Shown: positions 1 through 12,240, counted from the first letter of the stretch. The stretch is 64,000 bases of DNA from Streptomyces sp. HUAS ZL42 (GCF_040782645.1 NZ_CP160403.1:4154001-4218000); one strand, 5' to 3'. The notes: generated by a model from the letters alone, not told the origin. Made by a program: numbers and translations.

Positions 1-1804
<1,804 letters not shown>

Positions 1805-1895
1805 TCAATCCCTCTCAGGGTTGTAAGTCTTGGGGTCTGAAACGGGGGTCCCGGGGCCGGCGGACCTTGATCGCTCAAGGTCCGCCGAACTCCCG

Positions 1896-4800
1896 TCAGA
1901 CCTCTTCGACGCTGCTCGGCTCACGCCGGGACAGGTCGATGCCGAGCTCCTCCGCAGCGCGGAAGACGTCCTCGTCGGTGTCACGCATCTCGATGGACAT
2001 ACCGTCGCTGGACAGCACCTCCACGTTCAGGCAGAGCGACTGCATCTCCTTGATGAGCACCTTGAAGGACTCGGGGATGCCGGGCTCGGGGATGTTCTCG
2101 CCCTTGACGATGGCCTCGTAGACCTTCACGCGGCCGGTGACGTCGTCGGACTTGATGGTCAGCAGCTCCTGGAGCGCGTAGGCGGCGCCGTAGGCCTCGA
2201 GGGCCCACACCTCCATCTCGCCGAAGCGCTGGCCACCGAACTGCGCCTTACCACCCAGCGGCTGCTGGGTGATCATGGAGTACGGACCGGTCGAGCGGGC
2301 GTGCAGCTTGTCGTCGACCAGGTGGTGCAGCTTCAGGATGTACATGTAGCCGACCGAGATCGGCTCCGGGAAGGGCTCACCCGAGCGGCCGTCGAACAGC
2401 GGGGCCTTGCCGGACGGGAGCACCATGCGCTCGCCGTCGCGGTTCGGGATCGTGTGCTCCAGCAGACCGGCGAGCTCGTCCTCACGCGCACCGTCGAAGA
2501 CCGGGGTGGCGACGTTGGTGCCCGGGGCGACCGCGTCGGCGCCGATGACCTGCAGGCGCTGGGCCCACTCGTCGGCGAGACCGGAGACGTCCCAGCCGCG
2601 GCTGGCAAGCCAGCCGAGGTGGATCTCCAGGACCTGTCCCGGGTTCATTCGGGACGGCACACCGAGCGGGTTGAGGATGATGTCGACCGGGGTGCCGTCC
2701 TCCAGGAACGGCATGTCCTCGATCGGCAGGATCTTCGAGATGACGCCCTTGTTGCCGTGCCGGCCGGCGAGCTTGTCACCGTCGGTGATCTTGCGCTTCT
2801 GCGCCACGTACACGCGCACCAGCTGGTTCACACCGGGGGGAAGCTCGTCGCCCTCCTCGCGGTCGAAGACGCGCACGCCGATGACCTTGCCGGTCTCGCC
2901 GTGCGGCACCTTCAGCGAGGTGTCACGGACCTCACGGGCCTTCTCACCGAAGATCGCGCGCAGCAGGCGCTCCTCCGGCGTCAGCTCGGTCTCACCCTTG
3001 GGGGTCACCTTGCCGACGAGGATGTCACCGGCGATGACCTCGGCACCGATGCGGATGATGCCGCGCTCGTCGAGGTCGGCGAGGACCTCCTCGGAGACGT
3101 TCGGGATGTCCCGGGTGATCTCCTCGGGGCCGAGCTTGGTGTCACGGGCGTCGACCTCGTGCTCCTCGATGTGGATCGAGGAGAGGACGTCGTCCTGCAC
3201 GAGGCGCTGCGACAGGATGATCGCGTCCTCGTAGTTGTGACCCTCCCACGGCATGAACGCCACGAGCAGGTTCTTGCCGAGCGCCATCTCGCCGTTCTGG
3301 GTGGCCGGACCGTCGGCGAGGACCTGGCCCTCGACGATCCGGTCGCCCTCGTTGACGATGACCTTCTGGTTGACCGAGGTGCCCTGGTTGGAGCGGGCGA
3401 ACTTGGCCAGGCGGTACGTGATGTACGTGCCGTCGTCGTTGGCGGTGGTGATGTAGTCCGCGGAGACCTCCTGGACCACACCCGCCTTCTCGGCCTTGAC
3501 CACGTCGCCGGCGTCGACGGCGGAGCGGTACTCCATGCCGGTGCCGACGAGCGGGGACTCGGACTTGATGAGGGGCACGGCCTGACGCATCATGTTCGCG
3601 CCCATGAGGGCACGGTTGGCGTCGTCGTGCTCGAGGAACGGGATCATGGCGGTTGCGACCGACACCATCTGGCGCGGCGAGACGTCCATGTAGTCCACGT
3701 CGTCACCGGCGACGTAGTCGACCTCGCCGCCACGGCGGCGGACCAGGACGCGGTTCTCGGCGAAGCGCAGGTCGTCGTTGAGCGTGGCGTTGGCCTGCGC
3801 GATGACGAAGCGGTCCTCCTCGTCGGCGGTCAGGTAGTCCACCTCGTCGGTGACCTGGCCGTCGACGACCTTGCGGTACGGGGTCTCGACGAAACCGAAG
3901 GCGTTGACGCGACCGTAGGAGGCGAGCGAGCCGATCAGACCGATGTTCGGGCCTTCAGGGGTCTCGATCGGGCACATACGGCCGTAGTGCGAGGGGTGCA
4001 CGTCACGGACCTCGAAGCCGGCCCGCTCACGGGAGAGACCACCCGGGCCAAGGGCCGACAGACGGCGCTTGTGGGTGAGACCCGACAGCGGGTTGTTCTG
4101 GTCCATGAACTGCGACAGCTGGCTGGTGCCGAAGAACTCCTTGATGGAGGCGACGACCGGCCGGATGTTGATCAGGGTCTGCGGCGTGATCGCCTCGACG
4201 TCCTGCGTGGTCATGCGCTCACGAACGACGCGCTCCATACGAGCAAGACCGGTGCGGACCTGGTTCTGGATGAGCTCGCCGACGCTGCGCAGACGACGGT
4301 TGCCGAAGTGGTCGATGTCGTCGGTCTCGACGACGATCGTCTGACCGTTGTCACCAACCGTCTCGGTCTCGCCCGCGTGCAGCTTGACCAGGTACTTGAT
4401 CGTCGCGATGACGTCCTCGACGGTCAGGACACCGGCGTCGAGCGGCGCGTCCGCGGCCAGCTTCTTGTTGACCTTGTAGCGGCCGACCTTGGCGAGGTCG
4501 TAGCGCTTGGGGTTGAAGTAGAGGTTCTCGAGCAGCGTCTGCGCGGCCTCACGCGTGGGGGGCTCGCCCGGACGCAGCTTGCGGTAGATGTCGAGCAGCG
4601 CGTCGTCCTGGCCCTGGGTGTGGTCCTTCTCCAGGGTGGCGCGCATCGACTCGTAGTCGCCGAACTCCTCGAGGATCTGCTCGGTGGTCCAGCCGAGCGC
4701 CTTGAGCAGGACGGTGACGGACTGCTTGCGCTTGCGGTCGATGCGGACACCGACCATGTCGCGCTTGTCGATCTCCATCTCCAGCCAGGCACCCCGGGAC

Positions 4801-5381
4801 GGGATGATCTTGGCGGAGAAGATGTCCTTGTCGGACGTCTTGTCGATGGTGGAGTCGAAGTAGACACCGGGGGAACGGACCAGCTGCGACACCACGACAC
4901 GCTCGGTGCCGTTGATGACGAAGGTGCCCTTGTTCGTCATGAGCGGGAAGTCGCCCATGAAGACGGTCTGGGACTTGATCTCGCCGGTCTCGTTGTTGGT
5001 GAACTCGGCCGTGACGAAGAGCGGGGCGGCGTACGTGAAGTCGCGCTCCTTGCACTCGTCGATCGAGTTCTTCGGCGGCTCGAAGCGGTGGTCCCGGAAC
5101 GTCAGCGACATCGACCCGGAGAAGTCCTCGATCGGGGAGATCTCCTCGAAGATCTCCTCGAGGCCGGACTTGGTGGGGACGTCCTGACCGTTCTCCAGAG
5201 CCTCCTCGACCCGACTCTGCCAGGCGGTGTTGCCGAGCAGCCAGTCGAAGCTCTCGGTCTGCAGCGCGAGCAGGTTCGGAACCTCGAGAGGCTCCTTGAT
5301 CTTTGCAAAGGAAATGCGCAGCGGGGCGGTGCTGGCGCCGTTGTTCGTATTCGCGGTCGAGGCGTTGCGCGAGGCGGCCAA
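1896..5381 (-). CDS. rpoB: DNA-directed RNA polymerase beta subunit
   Basis: Second-largest core RNA polymerase subunit, 1161 residues. The TTG at 5381 is chosen as start. It gives the conserved streptomycete N-terminus (AASRNAST), has a GGAAGGA ribosome-binding site seven bases upstream, and yields the length usual for the genus; an in-frame ATG at 5468 lacks these features. The rifampicin region ([15 protein letters not shown] then [14 protein letters not shown], roughly residues 425-455) matches the ordinary sensitive form, so this is not a rifamycin-resistant duplicate. The C-terminus ([15 protein letters not shown]) is complete. A promoter-like element and a hairpin lie in the long spacer upstream. 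Confidence 0.98.
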   Translation of the reverse strand: MAASRNASTANTNNGASTAPLRISFAKIKEPLEVPNLLALQTESFDWLLGNTAWQSRVEEALENGQDVPTKSGLEEIFEEISPIEDFSGSMSLTFRDHRFEPPKNSIDECKERDFTYAAPLFVTAEFTNNETGEIKSQTVFMGDFPLMTNKGTFVINGTERVVVSQLVRSPGVYFDSTIDKTSDKDIFSAKIIPSRGAWLEMEIDKRDMVGVRIDRKRKQSVTVLLKALGWTTEQILEEFGDYESMRATLEKDHTQGQDDALLDIYRKLRPGEPPTREAAQTLLENLYFNPKRYDLAKVGRYKVNKKLAADAPLDAGVLTVEDVIATIKYLVKLHAGETETVGDNGQTIVVETDDIDHFGNRRLRSVGELIQNQVRTGLARMERVVRERMTTQDVEAITPQTLINIRPVVASIKEFFGTSQLSQFMDQNNPLSGLTHKRRLSALGPGGLSRERAGFEVRDVHPSHYGRMCPIETPEGPNIGLIGSLASYGRVNAFGFVETPYRKVVDGQVTDEVDYLTADEEDRFVIAQANATLNDDLRFAENRVLVRRRGGEVDYVAGDDVDYMDVSPRQMVSVATAMIPFLEHDDANRALMGANMMRQAVPLIKSESPLVGTGMEYRSAVDAGDVVKAEKAGVVQEVSADYITTANDDGTYITYRLAKFARSNQGTSVNQKVIVNEGDRIVEGQVLADGPATQNGEMALGKNLLVAFMPWEGHNYEDAIILSQRLVQDDVLSSIHIEEHEVDARDTKLGPEEITRDIPNVSEEVLADLDERGIIRIGAEVIAGDILVGKVTPKGETELTPEERLLRAIFGEKAREVRDTSLKVPHGETGKVIGVRVFDREEGDELPPGVNQLVRVYVAQKRKITDGDKLAGRHGNKGVISKILPIEDMPFLEDGTPVDIILNPLGVPSRMNPGQVLEIHLGWLASRGWDVSGLADEWAQRLQVIGADAVAPGTNVATPVFDGAREDELAGLLEHTIPNRDGERMVLPSGKAPLFDGRSGEPFPEPISVGYMYILKLHHLVDDKLHARSTGPYSMITQQPLGGKAQFGGQRFGEMEVWALEAYGAAYALQELLTIKSDDVTGRVKVYEAIVKGENIPEPGIPESFKVLIKEMQSLCLNVEVLSSDGMSIEMRDTDEDVFRAAEELGIDLSRREPSSVEEV

Positions 5382-5563
5382 GAGGGGGTCCTTCCGAGGG
5401 CTCGGACTCACTACGCGCGTACCGGCCCCTCTCCCGATGCACGAGACAGGTGTTCCCAGATCAGCCAAAAGGCCAGGTCAGGAACGGTCCAATCGTCGAT
5501 GCTCAAGCGAGGGCATGCCCCTGGTGACGGGCAGGGGACAGCTAACAGGCAGCGCAAAGGGTC

Positions 5564-5592
5564 AGTGTAGCCACTTGGCACACTGATGTCCA
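5564..5592 (-). promoter_or_regulatory. Candidate vegetative promoter of rpoBC
   Basis: Read on the minus strand, TGGACA (5592-5587), exactly 17 bases, then TACACT (5569-5564). This is close to the principal sigma factor (HrdB) consensus TTGACA-N17-TAnnnT. Transcription would start near 5557 and leave a leader of about 175 nt before the rpoB TTG. It lies in the 579-bp spacer 5382-5960 between rplL and rpoB, where I see no gene. Assigned by inspection only. Confidence 0.6.
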
Positions 5593-5854
5593 GTGCGGGT
5601 TTTTCGAGACCCTCGTTGTTCTCAACGCCCTCGGCATGCTCGCCCTCAATGCACGTTGATACTGCCCTCTTCGCCGCCGATCCATGCCTCGGAATCCGGA
5701 TCGTTGTGGCGACGCGTCCTGAGAATTGCGCGCTGCGTGCGGTTCGTCAAGGCCCCCTTGCCCGAACCGGGGGCGCCCGGAGACACGACGAAGATCACCA
5801 TACCCCTCGCTCCGGCGGGTACAAGGCAACCGCGGCCGCACCCCTGCAAACGCC

Positions 5855-5888
5855 GAAGAGCGACCACCCGGATGGATGATCGCTCTTC
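5855..5888 (-). terminator. Hairpin downstream of rplL (terminator or attenuator before rpoB)
   Basis: Inverted repeat GAAGAGCGA / TCGCTCTTC, nine perfect base pairs around a 16-nt loop, 73 bp past the rplL stop. It has no strong T-run. In other bacteria the rplL-rpoB interval carries a partial terminator that lowers rpoBC transcription relative to the ribosomal proteins, and this hairpin is well placed for that role. Confidence 0.5.
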
Positions 5889-5960
5889 AGTGCGTTCGCG
5901 TTACAGCCCCAGGAGGGACTGTTTCAGCGTTTGCGAAGGTCGTCGCCGACCGTGAAGGTC

Positions 5961-6344
5961 TTACTTGACCTCGACGGACGCACCGGCGCCCTTGAGGGCC
6001 TCGGCGGCCTTGTCAGCGGCCTCCTTGTTGACCTTCTCGAGGACCGGCTTCGGGGTGCCGTCGACGAGGTCCTTGGCCTCCTTCAGGCCCAGGGAGGTCA
6101 GCTCACGCACGACCTTGATGACCTGGATCTTCTTCTCGCCGGCGCCGGTGAGGATGACGTCGAACTCGTCCTTCTCCTCGACGGCCTCGACCGGGGCACC
6201 CGGGGCACCCGGAGCGGCAACGGCGACCGCGGCGGCGGCGGTGACGTCGAACTTCTCCTCGAACGCCTTCACGAACTCGGAGAGCTCGATGAGGGTCATC
6301 TCCTCGAACTGCGCGAGCAGGTCTTCCTGAGACAGCTTCGCCAT
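5961..6344 (-). CDS. rplL: 50S ribosomal protein L7/L12
   Basis: Acidic stalk protein of the large ribosomal subunit; dimers bind L10 and recruit translation GTPases. 127 residues. The ATG at 6344 gives [16 protein letters not shown], with GGAAGGA eight bases upstream; a longer in-frame start at 6389 lacks a ribosome-binding site and is rejected. The N-terminal dimerisation domain (about residues 1-35), an Ala/Gly/Pro-rich hinge (about 36-55) and the C-terminal factor-binding domain ending GASVEVK are all present. It follows rplJ by 115 bp on the same strand, the usual rplJL operon. Confidence 0.98.
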   Translation of the reverse strand: MAKLSQEDLLAQFEEMTLIELSEFVKAFEEKFDVTAAAAVAVAAPGAPGAPVEAVEEKDEFDVILTGAGEKKIQVIKVVRELTSLGLKEAKDLVDGTPKPVLEKVNKEAADKAAEALKGAGASVEVK

Positions 6345-6459
6345 GATGGGCGATCCTTCCACTAATTTCGGCTGGTGCCGGATGTACATGTCTGGCGGGC
6401 GTACGTTCGGCCCGCTACGACCGTCGCCTCAGGCGGCCACGGTCATTTCGCGAGCCGAG

Positions 6460-6990
6460 TTACTCGGCACCGCCCTGCTCGTCCTGCTTGGCGCGAAGCG
6501 CGTCCACGGTGCGGACGAGCTTCGACGGGAGCGCCTGGAAGACCTGAGCAGCCTGAGTCTGCTTGCCCTTGAAGGCACCCGCCAGCTTGGCGAGCAGAAC
6601 CTCGCGGGACTCGAGGTCCGCAAGCTTCTTGATCTCGTCGGCGGACAGCGCCTTGCCGTCAAGGACACCGCCCTTGATGACGAGGTTGGGGTTGTCCTTG
6701 GCGAAGTCACGAAGACCCTTCGCCGACTCCACCGGGTCACCGGTGACGAAGGCGACCGCCGTCGGACCGTTGAACAGGTCGTCGAGCGAGGTGATCCCGG
6801 CCTCGTTGGCCGCAATCTTGGTCAGCGTGTTCTTCACCACGGCGTACTGGGCGTTCTCACCGAGCGACCGGCGCAGCGTCTTGAGCTGCGCCACGGTGAG
6901 ACCCCGGTACTCGGTCAGCACGGCGGCGTTCGAGCTGCGGAACGCTTCCGTCAGCTCGGCTACCGCGGCAGCCTTGTCGGGCCTTGCCAT
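6460..6990 (-). CDS. rplJ: 50S ribosomal protein L10
   Basis: Base of the ribosomal stalk, binds 23S rRNA and L7/L12 dimers; 176 residues. The ATG at 6990 ([13 protein letters not shown]) has a strong GGAAGGAGG ribosome-binding site, so the in-frame ATG 54 bases upstream is not used. The N-terminal half carries the rRNA-binding fold ([16 protein letters not shown], then [12 protein letters not shown]). The C-terminal helix that docks L7/L12 follows, with the tail rich in Glu, Gln and Lys. First gene of rplJL, probably under autogenous control through the leader described separately. Confidence 0.97.
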   Translation of the reverse strand: MARPDKAAAVAELTEAFRSSNAAVLTEYRGLTVAQLKTLRRSLGENAQYAVVKNTLTKIAANEAGITSLDDLFNGPTAVAFVTGDPVESAKGLRDFAKDNPNLVIKGGVLDGKALSADEIKKLADLESREVLLAKLAGAFKGKQTQAAQVFQALPSKLVRTVDALRAKQDEQGGAE

Positions 6991-7080
6991 AGAGCGTCGG
7001 CCTCCTTCCGGGTGATGAGGACCGCTCGGAAGGGGCTGGGACAAACGAAACGCCCCGGCGCAGATGCACGGGGCGTAGCT
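6991..7080 (-). promoter_or_regulatory. rplJ leader with hairpin (L10 leader-like autoregulatory region)
   Basis: Upstream of rplJ the minus strand holds a GC hairpin, CGCCCCG / CGGGGCG (7051-7057 with 7069-7075), followed by TTTCGTTTG, which looks like an intrinsic terminator or attenuator inside the leader. Bacterial rplJL operons usually carry an L10-binding leader that represses translation when L10 or the L10-L12 complex is in excess. The position and the hairpin fit; the full L10-binding fold was not verified. Nothing else is recognisable between 7081 and 7271. Confidence 0.5.
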
Positions 7081-7271
7081 CGACCAGACGAATTCCGTGG
7101 GCGGATCGCGTCCGGGAGCATTCCACTGTCACCTGCGCGGGTCGCCCGCATTTCAGCGGATCCTTCGGCCACCGCACCCTCTACGAGAGCACGGCAACGA
7201 CCAGCGGTCTTTGGCTTCTGTAGGAGAGTACGGGACCGGATCGCCGCCAGGCAAATCCGGTCGTACGGAGC

Positions 7272-8123
7272 TCAGCTCCCGGCCTCCTCCAGCATCTTCT
7301 CCAGGTCGACGGTGTCCCCGGCCGGCGGGGCCGTGACCGTCACCGGCTCGTTGACGTCGAGGAAGGTGATCGTCATGTCGAGCGGGCCCTTCGCGGCGTG
7401 TCCCTGCATACGGAACTTCTTGGTGTGGTCGTCGCCGTCGATCCAGATGTCCATGGTGAGCTTGTCCACACCGAGCTTCATGAACTGGGTGAGGCGCCGC
7501 TCCAGGGTGGCGTCGTCCTTGCCCTGCAGGGCCTTGCGCAGCTGCTTGGGGGTGACGGTCCCCTTGTAGTGGGTGGTCCGCACCCCGTCCACGGTCTCGG
7601 TGCCGACCTTCTCCACGTCCTCGGAGCCGGTGAGGAAGGTCGACTCGTCGGCCGGGTTCCTGTTGACCTGGTCGCCCATCGCGCTGGAGCCGATCCCCTC
7701 CTTGGCGCCCAGCGCGGACATGTCGAGCTTCATCCAGCTCTTGCCGTCGAGCTGCTCGGCGGGCACGGCTGTCCCGCCGATGTACATCACTCCGTCGACG
7801 AGGCGGATCTCGGCCGTGCCGTTCGCACCCCGGTCGAGGGACGTCATCTTCATGCTCATGGCGGGCGCGGGCTTGGTGCGCATCGCGGCCTCGGCCCTGA
7901 TCCGCCCCTGCTCCGGAACCGTGCCGGTCATGGTGTACCGGAAGGACGTGATGTCCTCCGCGTTCTTCGCCGCCTCGGCGACGGCCGCCGCGGGCGTCAT
8001 CTTCGGCGACTCCTCCGCCGCGCCCTTGTCGCCACAGCCCACCGCACCCCCGGCGAGGACCAGCGCGGCAAGCCCCGCACCCGCGGCCCGGCGGCGCGCG
8101 AGAACACGCGAAGAAGACTTCAT
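7272..8123 (-). CDS. Putative lipoprotein, LolA/LppX-like fold
   Basis: Predicted secreted lipoprotein of 283 residues. An Arg-rich N-terminus (residues 1-12) precedes a hydrophobic segment and a lipobox-like AVGC with the lipidated Cys near residue 30. The mature part has the repeating pattern of actinobacterial LppX/LprG/LolA-like proteins: SFRYTMTG early, then a [13 protein letters not shown] segment and a [14 protein letters not shown] segment. Such proteins often bind lipids in a hydrophobic cavity outside the membrane; that role is inferred from fold resemblance only. It is a paralogue of the next gene upstream (8214-9059), with which it shares the DVxKVGxETVDGxxTTHYxGTV core. Confidence 0.8.
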   Translation of the reverse strand: MKSSSRVLARRRAAGAGLAALVLAGGAVGCGDKGAAEESPKMTPAAAVAEAAKNAEDITSFRYTMTGTVPEQGRIRAEAAMRTKPAPAMSMKMTSLDRGANGTAEIRLVDGVMYIGGTAVPAEQLDGKSWMKLDMSALGAKEGIGSSAMGDQVNRNPADESTFLTGSEDVEKVGTETVDGVRTTHYKGTVTPKQLRKALQGKDDATLERRLTQFMKLGVDKLTMDIWIDGDDHTKKFRMQGHAAKGPLDMTITFLDVNEPVTVTAPPAGDTVDLEKMLEEAGS

Positions 8124-8213
8124 CGATTCCCCCCAGAAAGCTCACTGCTCATGCACAGCACTGCGGCGAGCGTATCCCCAGATGCTGGTGCGGTGCTCTG
8201 AATTACGTGGGGC

Positions 8214-9059
8214 TCAGGAGGTCGAACTCCGCTTCTCCAGCAGCTCCTTGAAGTCCTGGGTGTCGCCGACCGGGGGCTTCGCCGCGGTGGCCTTCGTGCC
8301 GTAGTCGCTGTAGTACGCGGTCTGGGTGTAGGCCCCGGCAGACGTCTCTGCCCTCTCCACCTTCTTGACCAGCAGATCCCGGTCGTCGATCCAGATGTCC
8401 ACGGTCTCGGTGGTGACCCCGGCCTCTTCGAGCCGTCTCCTCACCTCCGCGTCGGCCACGCCCCCGGCCTCCACCGTGCCCGAGTAGTGCGTGGTGGGCC
8501 GTCCGTCGACCGTCTCCTCGCCGACCTTGCGCACGTCCTCCGAGTCCAGGAGCAGCTTCACCAGCTGGTTCGGGGTGGTCGTTCGCATCTGGTCAGCGAG
8601 GTTGGCGCCGGCGCCGCCGGCGAGGTCCTTGATGTCGTCGTACACGTACTTGATCCAGTGCTTGCCGCCGGTCTTCGCGGCGAACACGTCGCCCATGCGC
8701 GCGTAGTAGGCGTCGGACAGATAGCGGGCCTCCATGGAGGTGACACCGAGGGCGCGCATCGTCTCGGCGGTGGTGCCTCCGGTGTACGTGATCGTCAGGG
8801 TGCCGGTGAGGCCGCCGCTCCAGCCGAGGGTGCCGTCGGCCTCGACGGACAGCTGGGTGCCCATGACCGTCGCGGATCTGACCCTGGCCGAGTGGGCGCG
8901 GTCGGTGGAGCGCTCGGCGGAGCGCAGGGCGGCGAGGGGGAGGCGGGTCGGCTCGGGGCCGTCCTCGGACTTCCCGGAGGACGTGCAGGCGGCCGTCCCG
9001 GTCAGCACGGTCACCAGCGCGACCGAGAGCGCCACGCGGCGCCCTGTCGTGCTCTTCAT
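8214..9059 (-). CDS. Putative lipoprotein, paralogue of its neighbour
   Basis: Predicted lipoprotein of 281 residues. The ATG at 9059 (MKSTTGRR) follows a GGGGGA ribosome-binding site; an in-frame ATG ten codons earlier lacks one. The hydrophobic core is followed by TAAC, a lipobox placing the modified Cys near residue 25. The mature region shows the same EDVRKVGEETVDGRPTTHYSGTV and VDIWIDDRDLLVKKV motifs as the downstream gene, so the pair arose by duplication. It is transcribed away from rplA's terminator in the same direction as the ribosomal genes, 90 bp upstream of its partner. The substrate is unknown. Confidence 0.8.
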   Translation of the reverse strand: MKSTTGRRVALSVALVTVLTGTAACTSSGKSEDGPEPTRLPLAALRSAERSTDRAHSARVRSATVMGTQLSVEADGTLGWSGGLTGTLTITYTGGTTAETMRALGVTSMEARYLSDAYYARMGDVFAAKTGGKHWIKYVYDDIKDLAGGAGANLADQMRTTTPNQLVKLLLDSEDVRKVGEETVDGRPTTHYSGTVEAGGVADAEVRRRLEEAGVTTETVDIWIDDRDLLVKKVERAETSAGAYTQTAYYSDYGTKATAAKPPVGDTQDFKELLEKRSSTS

Positions 9060-9130
9060 TCGTCCCCCTGCGGTTCGCCGTCTCCGCACGCTAACTCAGG
9101 GCAGCACGAAAGGGTGTTGGGGAAAGGGAA

Positions 9131-9162
9131 CGGGCCCCGCACCTCGGAAGGTGCGGGGCCCG
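9131..9162 (-). terminator. Terminator after rplKA
   Basis: Perfect inverted repeat with a 14-bp stem (CGGGCCCCGCACCT and its complement) and a 4-nt loop, 26 bp beyond the rplA stop. It separates the ribosomal protein unit from the lipoprotein genes. Confidence 0.85.
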
Positions 9163-9187
9163 TGACCGGTTGGGGTGAGCCTCAGGC

Positions 9188-9913
9188 TCAGACCGCGGCC
9201 GGGTCCTCCTCGACGAGGAGGTTGCGGGTGCGGTTCGGGTCGACCGGGATGCCGGGGCCCATGGTGGTGCTGACCGCGGCCTTCTTGATGTAGCGACCCT
9301 TGGCGGCGGACGGCTTCAGACGGAGGATCTCCTCCAGCGCGGCGCCGTAGTTCTCCACCAGCTTGGTGTCGTCGAAGGACGTCTTGCCGATGATGAAGTG
9401 CAGGTTCGAGTGCTTGTCGACGCGGAACTCGATCTTGCCGCCCTTGATCTCGGTCACGGCCTTGGCCACGTCCGGGGTCACGGTGCCGGTCTTCGGGTTC
9501 GGCATCAGACCACGCGGGCCGAGGACGCGGCCGAGGCGGCCGACCTTGCCCATGAGGTCCGGGGTGGCGACGACGGCGTCGAAGTCCAGGCGGCCCTTCG
9601 ACACCTCGTCGATCAGTTCGTCGGCGCCGACGATGTCGGCGCCCGCGGCACGCGCGGCCTCGGCACGGTCGCCGGTCGCGAAGACCAGGACCCGGGCGGT
9701 CTTACCGGTGCCGTGCGGAAGGTTCACGGTGCCACGGACCATCTGGTCGGCCTTGCGCGGGTCGACACCCAGACGGAAGGCGACCTCGACGGTGCCGTCG
9801 AACTTGGTCGTGGAGGTCTCCTTGGCGAGACGGACGGCCTCGAGCGGGGCGTAGAGCTTCTCCCGGTCGACCTTGGCGTCCGCAGCGCGGAGAGACTTGC
9901 TGCGCTTGCTCAC
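9188..9913 (-). CDS. rplA: 50S ribosomal protein L1
   Basis: Binds 23S rRNA at the L1 stalk near the tRNA exit site and usually represses its own operon. 241 residues, the normal length. The GTG at 9913 (MSKRSKSLR) has AGGAG upstream and is 83 bp behind rplK. Signature segments are [14 protein letters not shown], the [19 protein letters not shown] loop and the [14 protein letters not shown]-terminal strand. It forms the rplKA unit, ending at the strong hairpin 9131-9162. Confidence 0.98.
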   Translation of the reverse strand: MSKRSKSLRAADAKVDREKLYAPLEAVRLAKETSTTKFDGTVEVAFRLGVDPRKADQMVRGTVNLPHGTGKTARVLVFATGDRAEAARAAGADIVGADELIDEVSKGRLDFDAVVATPDLMGKVGRLGRVLGPRGLMPNPKTGTVTPDVAKAVTEIKGGKIEFRVDKHSNLHFIIGKTSFDDTKLVENYGAALEEILRLKPSAAKGRYIKKAAVSTTMGPGIPVDPNRTRNLLVEEDPAAV

Positions 9914-9996
9914 TACTGCTCCTGTTGTGTTCTTAGGAGTCGTGGTACGGGCCGAGCAGGCCCTGCCACGGTTCTTCTCTGGTACGGGGGAGGGGC

Positions 9997-10431
9997 TCAG
10001 CCCTCGACGACGACGCCCATGGAACGCGCGGTGCCCGCGATGATCTTCGCGGCGGCGTCCAGGTCGTTGGCGTTGAGGTCGGGGAGCTTGGTCTGGGCGA
10101 TCTCGCGGACCTGCGCCTCGGTGATCTTGGCGACCTTGGTCTTGTGCGGCTCGCCGGAGCCCTTCTCGATGCCCGCGGCCTTGAGGATCATCTTGGCGGC
10201 CGGCGGAGTCTTGGTGATGAAGGTGAAGGAACGGTCCTCGTAGACCGTGATCTCCACCGGGATCACCCAGCCACGCTGCGACTCGGTCGCGGCGTTGTAG
10301 GCCTTGCAGAACTCCATGATGTTGACGCCGTGCTGACCCAGCGCGGGGCCGACCGGCGGAGCCGGGTTGGCGGCACCGGCCTGGATCTGGAGCTTGATGA
10401 GCCCCGTGACCTTCTTCTTCTTGGGAGGCAT
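9997..10431 (-). CDS. rplK: 50S ribosomal protein L11
   Basis: Ribosomal protein of the GTPase-associated centre, 144 residues, complete. [19 protein letters not shown] and the proline-rich [18 protein letters not shown] loop of the N-terminal domain are intact, and the C-terminal rRNA-binding domain ends with [12 protein letters not shown]. In Streptomyces this is the relC locus: L11 is needed for RelA to sense uncharged tRNA and make ppGpp, so mutations here affect antibiotic production. A terminator upstream (10511-10556) isolates it from nusG, implying its own promoter in 10432-10510; a TAGGGT near 10487-10492 could be the -10, with no convincing -35. Confidence 0.98.
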   Translation of the reverse strand: MPPKKKKVTGLIKLQIQAGAANPAPPVGPALGQHGVNIMEFCKAYNAATESQRGWVIPVEITVYEDRSFTFITKTPPAAKMILKAAGIEKGSGEPHKTKVAKITEAQVREIAQTKLPDLNANDLDAAAKIIAGTARSMGVVVEG

Positions 10432-10510
10432 TCCGGGTCCTCTGTCTGTCTGTTTTTTCGCTGAGTGCCCGAAGGCAACCGCACAACCCTAACGGGTGGC
10501 ACTGCGCGGC

Positions 10511-10556
10511 TAAAAACCGAGCAGGTCAGACGGGCTGCTCGAGCCCGTCTGACCTG
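10511..10556 (-). terminator. Intrinsic terminator of secE-nusG
   Basis: Perfect 15-bp inverted repeat (10522-10536 with 10542-10556, loop of 5) followed on the minus strand by CTCGG and a TTTTT run at 10512-10516. It is the most canonical rho-independent terminator in the window and lies 40 bp after the nusG stop. Confidence 0.9.
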
Positions 10557-10595
10557 GCCGGTGGCTCTGTCGCCGAATGCGCTGAGCTGGGTCGC

Positions 10596-11411
10596 TCAGT
10601 TCTTCTGGATCTGGTCGAAGGACAGCTCGACCGGCGTCTCGCGGCCGAAGATCTCCACCAGGCCCTTGACCTTCTTCGAGTCGGCGTTGATCTCGTTGAT
10701 GGTGGCCTGCAGCGTGGCGAACGGGCCGTCGGTGACGGTGACCGAGTCGCCGACCTCGAAGTCCAGCACCTGGACCTCGACCTTGCGCTGCGGAGCAGGC
10801 TTGCCCTCGGCCTCGGCGGCCTCGCGGGCGGCCTTCTCCTCGGCCTCCGGGGCGAGCATCTTGACGATCTCGTCCAGGGTCAGCGGGTACGGGTCGTAGG
10901 CGTTGCCCACGAAGCCGGTGACGCCGGGGGTGTTGCGGACCACGCCCCAGGACTCGTTCGTCAGGTCCATGCGGACCAGCACGTAGCCCGGGAGCTTGTT
11001 CTGCTTGATGGTCTTGCGATCGCCGTTCTTGATCTGGACGACCTCTTCCTGCGGCACCTCGGCCTGGAAGATGTAGTCCTCGACGTTCAGCGAGACGGCG
11101 CGCTGCTCCAGGTTGGTCTTCACGCGGTTCTCGTAACCGGCGTAGGTGTGGATGACGTACCACTCGCCGGGCAGGGACCGCAGTTCCTCGCGCAGGGCCT
11201 CGACGGGGTCGACAGGCTCGGCGGGCTCGGCCTCTTCCTCGGCTTCCTCGGCCTCGTCCTCGACGTGCACGGCGGCTTCCTCCGCGGGCTCGCCCGCTTC
11301 GGCGTCGGCAGCCTCGAACTCGTCCTGCTCGTCCGCGCCCTCGACGATGTCGAGCTCGTCATCCACGGACTCGTCCGGCTCGATGGCGTCGTTCAGGTTC
11401 GGGTCAGACAC
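10596..11411 (-). CDS. nusG: Transcription termination/antitermination factor NusG
   Basis: Binds RNA polymerase, modulates pausing and links transcription to translation. 271 residues, longer than E. coli NusG because of an acidic N-terminal extension (about residues 1-75, rich in Glu, Asp and Ala), usual in actinobacteria. The NGN domain follows ([21 protein letters not shown] to [12 protein letters not shown]), with a linker, then the KOW domain near the C-terminus ([21 protein letters not shown]). GTG start at 11411 with AGGAAGAAG upstream. It lies 80 bp behind secE on the same strand. Confidence 0.97.
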   Translation of the reverse strand: MSDPNLNDAIEPDESVDDELDIVEGADEQDEFEAADAEAGEPAEEAAVHVEDEAEEAEEEAEPAEPVDPVEALREELRSLPGEWYVIHTYAGYENRVKTNLEQRAVSLNVEDYIFQAEVPQEEVVQIKNGDRKTIKQNKLPGYVLVRMDLTNESWGVVRNTPGVTGFVGNAYDPYPLTLDEIVKMLAPEAEEKAAREAAEAEGKPAPQRKVEVQVLDFEVGDSVTVTDGPFATLQATINEINADSKKVKGLVEIFGRETPVELSFDQIQKN

Positions 11412-11491
11412 GGTGGCTGCTTCTTCCTGGATACATAGGGGTGGAACACGCGAAAGGGGCGCCGGTAACCACGGCGCCCTTCGCTCCTGGC

Positions 11492-11779
11492 TCAGCCGAA
11501 GACGTACTTGGCGGCGTGGCTGAGTCCATAGTCAATCACGGTGACCAGGCCGATCATGATGACGACGAAGACAATGACCACTGTCGTGTACGTCGTCAGC
11601 TGGTTGCGCGTCGGCCAGACGACCTTGCGGAGTTCCGCGACGATCTGCCGGTAGAAGAGCGCAAGGCGCTTCAGCGGGCCCTTCTTGGCGCGCTTGCCGC
11701 CCTTGCGGGACTTCTTCTTGGTCTCCAGCGCCTCGTCCTGGGCATCAGGCGTGTCGAGGGAGCCCACGGCGTCCGTCAT
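11492..11779 (-). CDS. secE: Preprotein translocase subunit SecE
   Basis: Small essential membrane subunit that clamps SecY in the Sec channel. 95 residues. The ATG at 11779 ([15 protein letters not shown]) follows TGAGGAC; the much longer in-frame extension upstream reads into tRNA-Trp and is not coding. It has a Lys/Arg-rich cytoplasmic stretch (about 25-40), the conserved amphipathic motif [14 protein letters not shown] (about 49-62), and one transmembrane helix (about 66-86). Pairs with nusG downstream, as in most bacteria. Confidence 0.96.
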   Translation of the reverse strand: MTDAVGSLDTPDAQDEALETKKKSRKGGKRAKKGPLKRLALFYRQIVAELRKVVWPTRNQLTTYTTVVIVFVVIMIGLVTVIDYGLSHAAKYVFG

Positions 11780-11886
11780 TACGTCCTCACCTGATTCCGG
11801 GTCGTGGCCGTGCCGCGCCCGGTCTGAGCCGCACGGCGGTGCATTCGCTGTACGTACATGCGCACACATCCTGGCGGATTGTGTAG

Positions 11887-11959
11887 CAGGGCCGGAGGGA
11901 CTTGAACCCCCAACCGCTGGTTTTGGAGACCAGTGCTCTACCAATTGAGCTACGACCCT
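11887..11959 (-). tRNA. tRNA-Trp (CCA anticodon)
   Basis: A 73-nt cloverleaf. The acceptor stem is AGGGTCG pairing with CGGCCCT, discriminator G. The anticodon arm is CTGGT-CTCCAAA-ACCAG with CCA in the loop, and the T-loop TTCAAGT is standard. CCA is not encoded at the 3' end. It lies just upstream of secE on the same strand, a position shared with mycobacteria. The 281 bp from here to aspC hold no gene that I can support. Confidence 0.96.
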
Positions 11960-12240
11960 TTGTGTGCCCCCCAACGTACCGCATCCGGCCGGGTGCTCGG
12001 TGTGCCCCGGTTATGGCGCGGCTGCTGAAGGCCAACGAGGTGAGAGTGTACGTGGTCCTGGGCCCCCCGTCGAACAGAAAGCGCCCGTAGGGGCCTTGCC
12101 GACGGAAGATCGTCGGGAAATCGCCGGAAGATCACCAGGCCACCGCACGGATACGGACGGGTGTTCACAGGTTTGCCCGGGGCTGTTCAGTCCGTGAAAC
12201 CCGCGTGCCGGGCACGTTTCCGGTCTGAAACGATGGGCCC

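Noticed and set aside
1896..5381. Possible second, rifamycin-resistant rpoB
   Set aside because: The rifampicin region has the ordinary sensitive residues and rpoC follows directly, so this is the housekeeping copy.
1830..5570. Long open reading frame opposite rpoB
   Set aside because: It is the antisense shadow of rpoB caused by GC-rich codon positions; no ribosome-binding site or family motif, and the real gene is certain.
5303..5879. Small ORFs in the rplL-rpoB spacer as real genes
   Set aside because: None has a family motif or a ribosome-binding site, and the promoter and hairpin are more convincing there.
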